Shown one piece after another: positions 16,132 to 25,988 of a stretch of DNA of 64,000 nt. The notes beneath the pieces are model-generated. The model was not told the DNA's origin. It searched no databases and saw nothing but the letters and a program-made list of their open reading frames with translations. Numbering within the stretch: the stretch's first letter is position 1; each line of letters starts with the position of its first letter. Both the position numbers and the translations under genes were made by a program. This stretch comes from Kribbella rubisoli (lineage in GTDB: Bacteria; Actinomycetota; Actinomycetes; Propionibacteriales; Kribbellaceae): the NCBI RefSeq assembly GCF_004217145.1, contig NZ_SHKR01000013.1, positions 558,001 to 622,000 on the forward strand, written 5' to 3'.

Positions 16132-18888
16132 GTGGCAGGGGCAGCAGGGACCAAAACAGCGGCCGGGACCCGTCTGGTGATCGTCGAGTCGCCGAAGAAG
16201 GCGCGGATGATCGCCGGCTTCCTCGGGTCCGGGTACGTGGTGGAGTCCAGCTTCGGCCACATCCGCGACCTGCCGAGCGGAGCGGACGAGATCCCGGCGA
16301 AGTACAAGGGCCTGCCGTGGGCACGCCTGGGCGTGAACGTCGACGAGCACTTCGACCCGCTGTACGTCGTACCGGCCGACAAGAAGGCGCAGATCCGCAA
16401 GCTCAAGGACCTGCTCAAGGGCGCCGACGAGCTCTTCCTGGCGACAGATGAGGACCGCGAGGGCGAGGCGATCGCCTGGCACCTGCTCGAGGAGCTGAAG
16501 CCGAAGGTCCCGGTCAAGCGGATGGTCTTCCACGAGATCACGCCGAAGGCGATCCAGGACGCGGTCGGCAACGCCCGGGACATCGACGAGGACCTGGTCG
16601 ACGCCCAGGAGGCGCGCCGGATCCTCGACCGGCTGTACGGGTACGAGGTCTCCCCGGTGCTGTGGAAGAAGGTCATGCCGCGGCTGTCGGCGGGCCGGGT
16701 CCAGTCGGTCGCGATCCGGATGGTGGTCGACCGCGAGCGCGAGCGGATCGCGTTCCGCAGCGCCTCGTACTGGGACCTCGACGCCACGCTGGACGCCGGC
16801 GAGGACCGGAATCCGCGACTCTTCCCCTCCCGCCTGGTCTCGGTGGACAGCAAGCGGGTGGCGCAGGGCCGCGACTTCAGTTCGGTCGGTGAGCTCAAGG
16901 GCGCGAACACCGTCCATCTGAACGAGGCGACCGCGACCGCGCTGGCCGGCGCGCTGCGGGAGTCGCAGTTCACCGTCCGGTCGATCGAGTCCAAGCCGTA
17001 CACGCGCAAGCCGTATGCGCCGTTCCGGACCACCACGCTGCAGCAGGAGGCAGGCCGCAAGCTCGGCATGTCCGCCTCGCAGACCATGCAGGTCGCCCAG
17101 CGGCTGTACGAGAACGGCAACATCACCTATATGCGTACCGACAGCGTGACGCTGTCGGACACCGCGATCACCGCCGCCAGGGCGCAGGTCCGCGAGCTGT
17201 ACGGCGCGTCGTACCTGCCGGACAAGCCGCGCGTCTACACCTCCAAGGTGAAGAACGCCCAGGAGGCGCACGAGGCGATCCGGCCGGCCGGCGAGACGTT
17301 CCAGACACCGGCCCAGACCGGTCTGAGCGGCACCGAGTTCCGGCTCTACGAGCTGATCTGGATGCGGACGATCGCGTCCCAGATGCGGGACGCGGTCGGC
17401 AACAGCGTCTCGATCAAGATCGACGCGACCGCGGCGACCGGCGAGCAGTGCGAGTTCACCTCGTCGGGCCGGGTGATCACCTTCCACGGGTTCCTCAAGG
17501 CGTACGTCGAGGGCGCGGACGACCCGTCCGCCGGCACGGACGACCAGGAGACGCGGCTGCCCGACGTGACCGAGGGCGACGTACTGCCCGCGTCCGAGGT
17601 GGTCGCGTCCGGGCACGAGACCAAGCCTCCGGCGCGCTACACCGAAGCCACGCTGATCCGCGAGATGGAAGAGCGCGAGATCGGCCGCCCGTCGACGTAC
17701 GCGACGATCCTCGGCACCAACGTGGCCCGCGGGTACATCTACAAGAAGGGTCAGGCCCTGGTTCCGGCCTGGCTGGCGTTCGCGGTCGTCCGGCTGCTCG
17801 AGGAGCACTTCACCCGGCTGGTGGACTACGCGTTCACCGCGACGATGGAGGACGTGCTCGACGAGGTCGCGGCCGGTGACCTGCAGCGCGAGGGTGTGCT
17901 GTCGCGGTTCTACTTCGGTGACGACAACCTCGAGGGCCTGAAGTCGATGGTCACCGACCTCGGCGACATCGACGCCCGCCAGATGTCCACGTTCCCGGTC
18001 GGCGGCGACGACTCGGGCATCGTGCTCCGCGTCGGGCGGTACGGGCCGTACGTCGAGGACAAGGACGAGCGGCGCGCGAACGTGCCGGAGGACCTGCCGC
18101 CGGACGAGCTGACCGTCGACAAGGCCCACGAGTTGCTGGCCCAGCCGTCGGGCGTCGAGCTCGACCTCGGTACTGCGCCGGACACCGGCCTGCGCGTTGT
18201 CGCCAAGGCCGGGCGCTTCGGGCCGTACGTGACCGAGGTGCTGCCGGAGGACGCGCCGAAGAGCGCCAAGCCGCGGACCGGGTCGCTGCTGAAGTCGATG
18301 ACGCTGGAGAACGTCGGCCTCGACGACGCGATGAAGCTGCTGTCGCTGCCGCGCGTGGTCGGCAAGGACCCGGAGTCGGGCGACGAGATCACCGCGCAGA
18401 ACGGGCGCTACGGGCCGTACCTGAAGAAGGGCACGGACTCGCGGTCGCTGGCGACCGAGGAGCAGATGTTCGACATCACGCTCGACGAGGCGCTGAAGAT
18501 CTACTCCGAGCCGAAGCAGCGCGGTCGTCGCGCCGCTGCCCCGCCGCTGAAGGAGCTCGGCGAGGACCCGGAGTCCAAGAAGCCGGTGGTGGTGAAGGAG
18601 GGCCGTTTCGGCCCGTACGTCACCGACGGCGAGACGAACGCGACGCTCCGCAAGGACGACGCGGTCGAAACGATCTCGCTGCTCCGCGCGGCTGAACTGC
18701 TGGCGGACAAGCGAGCCCGCGGTCCGGTGAAGAAGACCGCGAAGAAGTCCACCGCGAAGAAGACGACGGCCAAGAAGACGACGGCGAAGAAGACGACGGC
18801 GAAGAAGGCCACCGCCAAGAAGACGACGGCGAAGAAGGCCACCGCCAAGAAGACGACGACCAAGAAGGCGCCCGCCAAGAAGAGCTGA
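16132..18888 (+). CDS. topA: DNA topoisomerase I
   Basis: This 918-residue type IA topoisomerase relaxes negative supercoils. The N-terminal TOPRIM domain starts at RLVIVESPKKARMI, with the acidic metal site DEDREGEA. The catalytic tyrosine is Tyr333 in ITYMRTDS. After the core come degenerate topoisomerase C-terminal repeats, each with GRYGPYV or GRFGPYV, at about residues 620-860. The tail is a 50-residue Lys/Thr/Ala-rich extension. Such tails are typical of actinobacterial TopA and are known to aid DNA binding and processivity. GTG 16132 follows gggag at 16123-16127; longer in-frame starts lack conservation. The 210 bp upstream show no gene and presumably hold the promoter. Confidence 0.97.
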   Translation: MAGAAGTKTAAGTRLVIVESPKKARMIAGFLGSGYVVESSFGHIRDLPSGADEIPAKYKGLPWARLGVNVDEHFDPLYVVPADKKAQIRKLKDLLKGADELFLATDEDREGEAIAWHLLEELKPKVPVKRMVFHEITPKAIQDAVGNARDIDEDLVDAQEARRILDRLYGYEVSPVLWKKVMPRLSAGRVQSVAIRMVVDRERERIAFRSASYWDLDATLDAGEDRNPRLFPSRLVSVDSKRVAQGRDFSSVGELKGANTVHLNEATATALAGALRESQFTVRSIESKPYTRKPYAPFRTTTLQQEAGRKLGMSASQTMQVAQRLYENGNITYMRTDSVTLSDTAITAARAQVRELYGASYLPDKPRVYTSKVKNAQEAHEAIRPAGETFQTPAQTGLSGTEFRLYELIWMRTIASQMRDAVGNSVSIKIDATAATGEQCEFTSSGRVITFHGFLKAYVEGADDPSAGTDDQETRLPDVTEGDVLPASEVVASGHETKPPARYTEATLIREMEEREIGRPSTYATILGTNVARGYIYKKGQALVPAWLAFAVVRLLEEHFTRLVDYAFTATMEDVLDEVAAGDLQREGVLSRFYFGDDNLEGLKSMVTDLGDIDARQMSTFPVGGDDSGIVLRVGRYGPYVEDKDERRANVPEDLPPDELTVDKAHELLAQPSGVELDLGTAPDTGLRVVAKAGRFGPYVTEVLPEDAPKSAKPRTGSLLKSMTLENVGLDDAMKLLSLPRVVGKDPESGDEITAQNGRYGPYLKKGTDSRSLATEEQMFDITLDEALKIYSEPKQRGRRAAAPPLKELGEDPESKKPVVVKEGRFGPYVTDGETNATLRKDDAVETISLLRAAELLADKRARGPVKKTAKKSTAKKTTAKKTTAKKTTAKKATAKKTTAKKATAKKTTTKKAPAKKS
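18729..18885 (+). repeat. 15-bp tandem repeats encoding the TopA KKTTA tail
   Basis: Variants of aagaagacgacggcg recur about ten times in frame, giving KKTTA/KKATA units. The repeats lie inside topA. Such tracts can gain or lose units by slippage without a frameshift. Confidence 0.8.
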
Positions 18889-18894
18889 CGGGCG

Positions 18895-19307
18895 TCAGCC
18901 GCCGAAGCTGCTGAAGCCGCGGACGATGAAGTAGAGCACGAACGCGAAGAACGCGGCGAAGATGATCGCGACTGGCACGGCCACCCACAGTGGTGGCCGC
19001 CGGGCGCGAACCGCGGCGCCGGTGGACTGGCTGACGAGTCCTTGGCGACGATGCGTCCGCTTCGCCACTTCCCGGTGACGGTCACCTCTTCGCCGTCGAC
19101 GACCTGCCCCTCGAGAGCGGTCGCGCGCAATTCGACAAGCACGGGCTGCTGCGGTTGCCCGACGCTGTCGTGCTGGGCGAGCCGGAAGGTCAGCACTTGG
19201 ATCGAGCCGTTGTCGGAGCGGCCCTCGGAGCGGTACTGCACGTTCTGTACGACACCGCGCAGCTCGGCGGCGCCCCGCCGGGCGACTGCGTTCGACTGGT
19301 CACTCAT
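18895..19307 (-). pseudogene. OB-fold membrane-anchored protein with a one-base frameshift
   Basis: Reading from ATG 19307 (ribosome site gggggaa), the first 90 codons encode MSDQSNAVARRGAAELRGVV and an OB-fold-like nucleic-acid/ligand-binding stretch ending GRIVAKD. In that frame the reading continues antisense into topA without similarity to anything. One base out of frame, the sequence continues as LVSQSTGAAVRARR, a hydrophobic span VAVPVAIIFAAFFAFVLYF and a stop at 18895, seven bases after the topA stop. Restoring one C in the minus-strand gga-ctc run at 19035-19041 joins both parts into a 137-residue protein with one C-terminal membrane anchor. It is either a decayed gene or a sequencing deletion. 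Confidence 0.7.
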
Positions 19308-19413
19308 CGGAGTTCCCCCAGGTGTGAGACGTAGTACCCGGAAAGTACATTGGGTTCGGGCCCGCAGGTGGCCGCAAGCCAGGACGAGACGCAATCGCAA
19401 AAGGAGCGCGCGG

Positions 19414-19845
19414 ATGACGAGTGCGGCCGAGGTCAGCGCGCAGCGGTTGCGTGAGCGGGGGGAGCGGGTTACGCCTGCTCGGCTTGCGGTGGTCGAGGTG
19501 CTGGCCGGCACCGAGGAGCATCTGAGCGCGGAGCAGATCGGCGAGCGGGCCGAGCAGTTGCGGCCGGGGATCCACCGCGCGACCGTGTATCGGGCGCTCG
19601 ACGCGCTCGGTGAGTTCGGTCTCGTCACGCACGTCCACCTCGGGCGGGCCGGTACGACGTACCACCTGGCCGGCGATCTGGCCCCGCGTCACCTGCACCT
19701 GCGCTGCTCGGAGTGCGGCACGGTGTACGACGCCCCGGGCGACGTCCTCGAATCGGCCCGGAAGAAGCTCGCCCGCGAGCTCGGGTTCCACCTCGCGCCC
19801 GAGCAGGTGGCCCTCGTCGGAGTGTGCAAGAACTGCCAGCCGTGA
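19414..19845 (+). CDS. Fur-family metal-dependent transcriptional repressor
   Basis: This 143-residue winged-helix repressor has the Fur/Zur/PerR layout. The DNA-binding domain spans residues 1-85, with RVTPARLAVVEVL and the recognition helix HRATVYRALDAL. The dimerisation domain contains HLHLRCSEC, a metal ligand set. CxxC pairs at CSEC and CKNC form the structural zinc site. ATG 19414 has aaaggag eight bases upstream. Fur, Zur and PerR cannot be told apart from these motifs alone; a Zur-type role is plausible in this phylum. The following beta-galactosidase gene seems to have its own promoter, so the two need not be linked. Confidence 0.9.
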   Translation: MTSAAEVSAQRLRERGERVTPARLAVVEVLAGTEEHLSAEQIGERAEQLRPGIHRATVYRALDALGEFGLVTHVHLGRAGTTYHLAGDLAPRHLHLRCSECGTVYDAPGDVLESARKKLARELGFHLAPEQVALVGVCKNCQP

Positions 19846-22683
<2,838 letters not shown>

Positions 22684-22691
22684 CTGGCGGA

Positions 22692-23099
22692 TCAGCTGGA
22701 GCCCGGTGCAGCCGTCGGCAGGCCAATGTCGTCGGCGGCTGCCAGGAGGCGCTTGTCGTAGGTGACCAGCGCCGTCAGAGAGATGCCTTCGAGGACGAGG
22801 GATTGCGCCGTCGCCAGATGGATGGCGTCGAGAGTTCGTAGCATCGGGTCGGAGTAAGCCGCTGCCGTCGCAAGGACCGTGTCGTCGACGGGGACTCGGT
22901 CGAGCCTGGCCAGGACCGTCGGCACGGCTGCGAGCCGGCTTGGATCGGATCGGCGCAATGCACGGGGAACCTCGGTGAGCACCAAGGACGATGCCACGAG
23001 ATCCTTGTCGTCCTGGTTCGCCAGCCAGGTCTCGAGTGCTGCGCTTTCCGCCTCCCGGCGGATCATCTTCACGATCGCGGCCGAGTCGAGGAAGATCAC
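22692..23099 (-). CDS. vapC: VapC-type PIN-domain toxin
   Basis: This 135-residue PIN-domain ribonuclease is probably the toxin of a type II toxin-antitoxin pair. The acidic residues expected for the metal site are visible: Asp5 in MIFLDSAA, Glu in LVLTEVPRAL, Asp in LRTLDAIHLA and a further Asp in LVTYDKRL. The start is GTG 23099, which overlaps the antitoxin stop in GTGA, so translation is coupled. It should cleave a specific RNA unless bound by the antitoxin; the target cannot be predicted. The gene lies between the beta-galactosidase and a MocR regulator. Confidence 0.9.
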   Translation of the reverse strand: MIFLDSAAIVKMIRREAESAALETWLANQDDKDLVASSLVLTEVPRALRRSDPSRLAAVPTVLARLDRVPVDDTVLATAAAYSDPMLRTLDAIHLATAQSLVLEGISLTALVTYDKRLLAAADDIGLPTAAPGSS

Positions 23100-23371
23100 A
23101 GACGCTCCTCACGAAGGTCCGAGATGATTTCGGTCGAGTCGACCGACAGATCCGGCTCGCCTGCAGGAAGGACGAGTGGTCCCGGATTGCTCGCGGGAAT
23201 CAACCGGCCGCGACGAATCAAGTCGGCCCGGATGCTGGTGCTGTCGTCGATCGGGACGAGGCGTGCCGCCGGGTGGCCGCTGACGGTGATCTCGAGGGAC
23301 TCGCCGTTGGCAACCCGCGCCAGCACGGCGCTGGTGTGCTGGTTGAGTTCACGCACGGGGATGCTGTCCAT
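23096..23371 (-). CDS. vapB: VapB/Phd-type antitoxin
   Basis: This 91-residue protein is the antitoxin of the adjacent PIN toxin. The N-terminal Phd/YefM-like DNA-binding fold reads SIPVRELNQHTSAVLARV. SGHPAARLVPI follows, and then an acidic C-terminal tail (DSTEIISDLREERL) that would wrap the toxin. The ATG at 23371 has no ribosome site, but a TACACT box lies exactly six bases upstream and a palindrome overlaps it. The pair is therefore probably leaderless and self-repressed. The four-base overlap with vapC fits fixed stoichiometry. Confidence 0.88.
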   Translation of the reverse strand: MDSIPVRELNQHTSAVLARVANGESLEITVSGHPAARLVPIDDSTSIRADLIRRGRLIPASNPGPLVLPAGEPDLSVDSTEIISDLREERL

Positions 23372-23377
23372 GGCACA

Positions 23378-23399
23378 AGTGTAGAACGTTGTGTTCTAC
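23378..23399 (-). promoter_or_regulatory. vapBC promoter and autoregulatory operator
   Basis: The perfect palindrome GTAGAAC-gttgt-GTTCTAC spans 23381-23399. On the minus strand its last three bases begin TACACT (23383-23378), a TANNNT -10 box six bases before ATG 23371. A dimeric VapB-VapC complex bound here would block RNA polymerase. Confidence 0.6.
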
Positions 23400-23408
23400 G
23401 CCTGCCAG

Positions 23409-24821
23409 TCAGATCGCGATCGAGGGGCGGGGGCGGACGCGGGTGGTCGGTGGGTGGTAGGCGGACCAGGCTTTGGCGAGGCGGTGGACCGCTTCGGTCA
23501 GGGCTGGTTCGGGGGCTCGGAAGTGTAGGCGGACGTGGGAGTCGCTGGCGCCGGTGACGTCGAGGCCGGCGCCGGGGAGGATGGCTAGACCGTGGCGTAG
23601 GGCGGTCTGGGCGAAGGACGTGCCGTCGCCGTACGGGAGACGGACCCAGAGGCACTGGCCGCCGGTGACCGTTGGGATGTCCCACGAGGGGAAGGCCTGC
23701 GTGAGGAGTTTGTGCAGGTGGTCGTGGCGGCACCTGAGGGTGTCGTGGAGGTCAGGACCGTCCAGGAGTGGCAGCAGATGTACGGCGGCCAGCTGGGTCG
23801 GGACGTTGCCGCCCAGGTCGTGTACCGCGCGGAGGCGGGCCAGGCGGTTGATCAGGGGTGTGGACGCGCGGATCCAGCCGATGCGCAGGCCGCCCCAGAT
23901 GCTCTTGCTGAGTGAGCCGATCGAGATGACCGAGTCGGAGTACGCCGCCAGTGGCGTGGGCTCCACCTCACCAGGGAAGCCAAGATCAGCTGGTACTTCG
24001 TCCTCGATCAGCGGGATACCGGCGCCGGCCAGCCGCTGGCGGGGCAGCGCAGACATCACCGAGCCGGTCGGGTTCTGGTACGTCGGGATCACGTAGGCAA
24101 GCGCAGGACGCCGCTCCCGCACCGCCGCCTCGAACCCGTCCAGCCCGACCGGCAGACCACGCAGTACTGCGCCTTCCTCGCGGAACACCTCTAGCGCGCC
24201 CGGGTACGTCGGCGCCTCGACGAGCACCTGGTCGCCGGGAGACACCAGAGCATGCGCCAGCAGCGACAGGGCCTGTTGGCCGCCGTTGGTGACCATGATC
24301 TGCTCGAAGGACGTCCGTACGCCGCGGGCCGAGTAGCGGTCCGCCAGCGCCTTCCGCAGCGCCGGGTGACCGTACGGGTAGTAGCCGATGTCGTCGCTGA
24401 TCCGACTGAGCTCCGGGGCGATCTCCACGAACGCCTCGGCAAGCTGCGGCGGCGGATCGCCGGGGGCGGCGCAGACGGCGAGCAGTACGTTGTCGTCGCG
24501 CGCCTCGAGCGAGTCCAGGAAGATCGGGTCGACCGGAGCGTCCTCGACCGGTCCTCCGGACGGTACGCCGGCCACGCGCGTGCCGCTGCCCTGCCGGCGA
24601 GTGATCCGGCCCTCGGCGCGGAGCAGGTCGTACGCGGCGACCACCGTCGTACGGCCGACTGCCAGCGCACCGGCCAGCGCACGGTCCGGAGGGAGCGGGA
24701 CGCCGGGAGGGAGTTCGCCGTCGTCGATCAGGTGGCGGAGGCGGGCCGCGAGCAGCACGTACAGCGGGCCGCGGCCGGACGACCAGCGGCCCAACCGGTC
24801 GACTACCTCGATTGGTCTCAT
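23409..24821 (-). CDS. MocR-family regulator (GntR HTH fused to an aminotransferase domain)
   Basis: This 470-residue protein joins an N-terminal GntR winged helix (PLYVLLAARLRHLIDDGELPP, then AVGRTTVVAAYDLLRAEG) to a fold-type I aminotransferase domain. The PLP lysine is expected in SIGSLSKSIWGGLRIGW and the Asn-Pro motif is in PTYQNPTG. MocR proteins bind PLP or substrate and regulate a divergent target, here very likely the aminotransferase gene 63 bp away. ATG 24821 was chosen; longer in-frame starts would run through the operator. The regulated metabolite is unknown, with vitamin B6 or amino-acid metabolism the usual themes. It does not look like PdxR specifically, because no pdx genes are near. 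Confidence 0.88.
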   Translation of the reverse strand: MRPIEVVDRLGRWSSGRGPLYVLLAARLRHLIDDGELPPGVPLPPDRALAGALAVGRTTVVAAYDLLRAEGRITRRQGSGTRVAGVPSGGPVEDAPVDPIFLDSLEARDDNVLLAVCAAPGDPPPQLAEAFVEIAPELSRISDDIGYYPYGHPALRKALADRYSARGVRTSFEQIMVTNGGQQALSLLAHALVSPGDQVLVEAPTYPGALEVFREEGAVLRGLPVGLDGFEAAVRERRPALAYVIPTYQNPTGSVMSALPRQRLAGAGIPLIEDEVPADLGFPGEVEPTPLAAYSDSVISIGSLSKSIWGGLRIGWIRASTPLINRLARLRAVHDLGGNVPTQLAAVHLLPLLDGPDLHDTLRCRHDHLHKLLTQAFPSWDIPTVTGGQCLWVRLPYGDGTSFAQTALRHGLAILPGAGLDVTGASDSHVRLHFRAPEPALTEAVHRLAKAWSAYHPPTTRVRPRPSIAI

Positions 24822-24846
24822 CTGCGAACCAATTCTGCCGGATTGG
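24811..24846. promoter_or_regulatory. ATTGG/CCAAT repeats at the MocR-aminotransferase divergent promoter
   Basis: ATTGG occurs at 24811-24815 and 24842-24846, 31 bp apart, with the inverse CCAAT at 24830-24834. Read on the minus strand, CCAATCCGGCAGAA matches a segment at the other MocR locus (near 41010). This is the expected layout for a MocR operator. Confidence 0.45.
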
Positions 24847-24884
24847 CTCTGGGGCGGCCAGACCAAGCCCAGAACCATGGATGT

Positions 24885-25979
24885 ATGCCGACCTTTCCGC
24901 GCAACGAGATCGTGTCCCTGACCGCCGAGCAGGCCCAGCACGAGCTAGGTGAGAGCTACGGCCCGGACCTCCGGCTGGCCGACCTGCTGACCCCGGAGCT
25001 GGCGGACCTCGAGCTCGGCTACGGTACGGCGGCTGGTGACCCGCGACTGCGCGCAGCGATCGCGGATCGGCACGGCGTACGGCCGGATCAGGTCGTCGTC
25101 ACGATCGGTGGGATGCACGGGATCTTCCTGCTGTCCTACCTGATGCTCGAGCGCGGCGGGCAGGTCGTGACGACCAATCCGCTGTTTCCGAACACACGCA
25201 ACATCTATGCGTCGCTCGGCGCTGACGTGCGGGTGGTTCCGCTGACCTTCGACGACAGATACCGCGTGACAGCTGACGCCGTACAGGCGCAGCTCACACC
25301 GGAGACCAAGCTGGTCAGCCTGACGACTCCGCAGAACCCGTCAGGTGTCGCGATCTCGCTGGAAACCCTGCAGGAGATCGTGATCGCGATGGGCGAGGTG
25401 TGTCCGGACGCCTATTTGATGGTCGACGAGACCTACCGGGTGGCGGCGTACGGCGATGATCCGATCGCGCAGACCGCGGTGTCGCTGGGGTCGAAGGTCG
25501 TGTCGGTGGCCTCGCTGTCGAAGTGTCACGGGGCCGCCGGGTTGCGGATCGGGTGGGTCGTGAGCACAGATGACGAGCTGGTGGACCAGTTGGCGACCGG
25601 AAAGTTCAGCACGGTCGTGTCCGCGGCGCCGCTGAGTGAGGCGTTGGCGGTGCGGGTGCTCGAGCAGGAGGACCAGATCCTCGGAGTACGAAGGTCCTGG
25701 CTGGCAGAGAACCTTCGGATTACCGAGAACTGGGTGAAAGAGAACGGCGATCTGGTCGAGTGGGTCCGGCCAGATGCCGGGGCCTTGTGCGTGGTGCGGT
25801 TGAACGTCGATCCAGTGCGGTTCAAGCAGGCGGCCGCGGAGCGAGGTGTGCGGCTGGCTGATGGTGGCTGGTTCGGGGATCAGGAGCAGGTATTCCGGCT
25901 TGGCTTCGGGTACCTGGCGGCGGGTGAGCTGAAGGCGGCGCTGGATGCGCTGCGTGAGGCTGTCCATGCTGCCTACTAG
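24885..25979 (+). CDS. PLP-dependent class I/II aminotransferase
   Basis: This 364-residue fold-type I enzyme resembles the aspartate-aminotransferase superfamily. Visible are the Gly-rich TIGGMHGIF cofactor turn, the Asn-Pro motif in TPQNPSG, Asp in MVDETYR and the Schiff-base Lys213 in SLSKCHGAAGLRIGW. The protein is shorter than typical 390-400-residue members and its N-terminus is compact. ATG 24885 has no ribosome site. The divergent MocR gene presumably controls it. It ends nine bases before the MFS-thymidylate kinase start, and its TAG stop forms part of that gene's likely -10 box. The amino-acid substrate is not predictable. Confidence 0.85.
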   Translation: MPTFPRNEIVSLTAEQAQHELGESYGPDLRLADLLTPELADLELGYGTAAGDPRLRAAIADRHGVRPDQVVVTIGGMHGIFLLSYLMLERGGQVVTTNPLFPNTRNIYASLGADVRVVPLTFDDRYRVTADAVQAQLTPETKLVSLTTPQNPSGVAISLETLQEIVIAMGEVCPDAYLMVDETYRVAAYGDDPIAQTAVSLGSKVVSVASLSKCHGAAGLRIGWVVSTDDELVDQLATGKFSTVVSAAPLSEALAVRVLEQEDQILGVRRSWLAENLRITENWVKENGDLVEWVRPDAGALCVVRLNVDPVRFKQAAAERGVRLADGGWFGDQEQVFRLGFGYLAAGELKAALDALREAVHAAY

Positions 25980-25982
25980 TCT
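25977..25982 (+). promoter_or_regulatory. Probable -10 box (TAGTCT) for leaderless MFS-tmk
   Basis: TAGTCT fits TANNNT and ends exactly six bases before GTG 25989. Its first three bases are the stop codon of the aminotransferase. With no ribosome site present, leaderless transcription from here is likely. Confidence 0.5.
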
Positions 25983-25988
25983 TTAGGC

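Noticed and set aside
14482-18129. Very long minus-strand open frame (about 1215 codons) opposite topA and the Tat hydrolase
   Set aside because: It is a shadow of high-GC coding on the plus strand: no recognisable domain, Arg/Gly/Asp-rich composition, and topA is unmistakable on the other strand.
18729-18885. Tandem repeats considered as a CRISPR array or minisatellite outside genes
   Set aside because: They are in frame within topA and encode the expected lysine-rich tail; there are no unique spacers.
24821-24941. Longer MocR start at 24941
   Set aside because: The extension lies antisense to the aminotransferase start and covers the operator repeats; conservation begins at ATG 24821.
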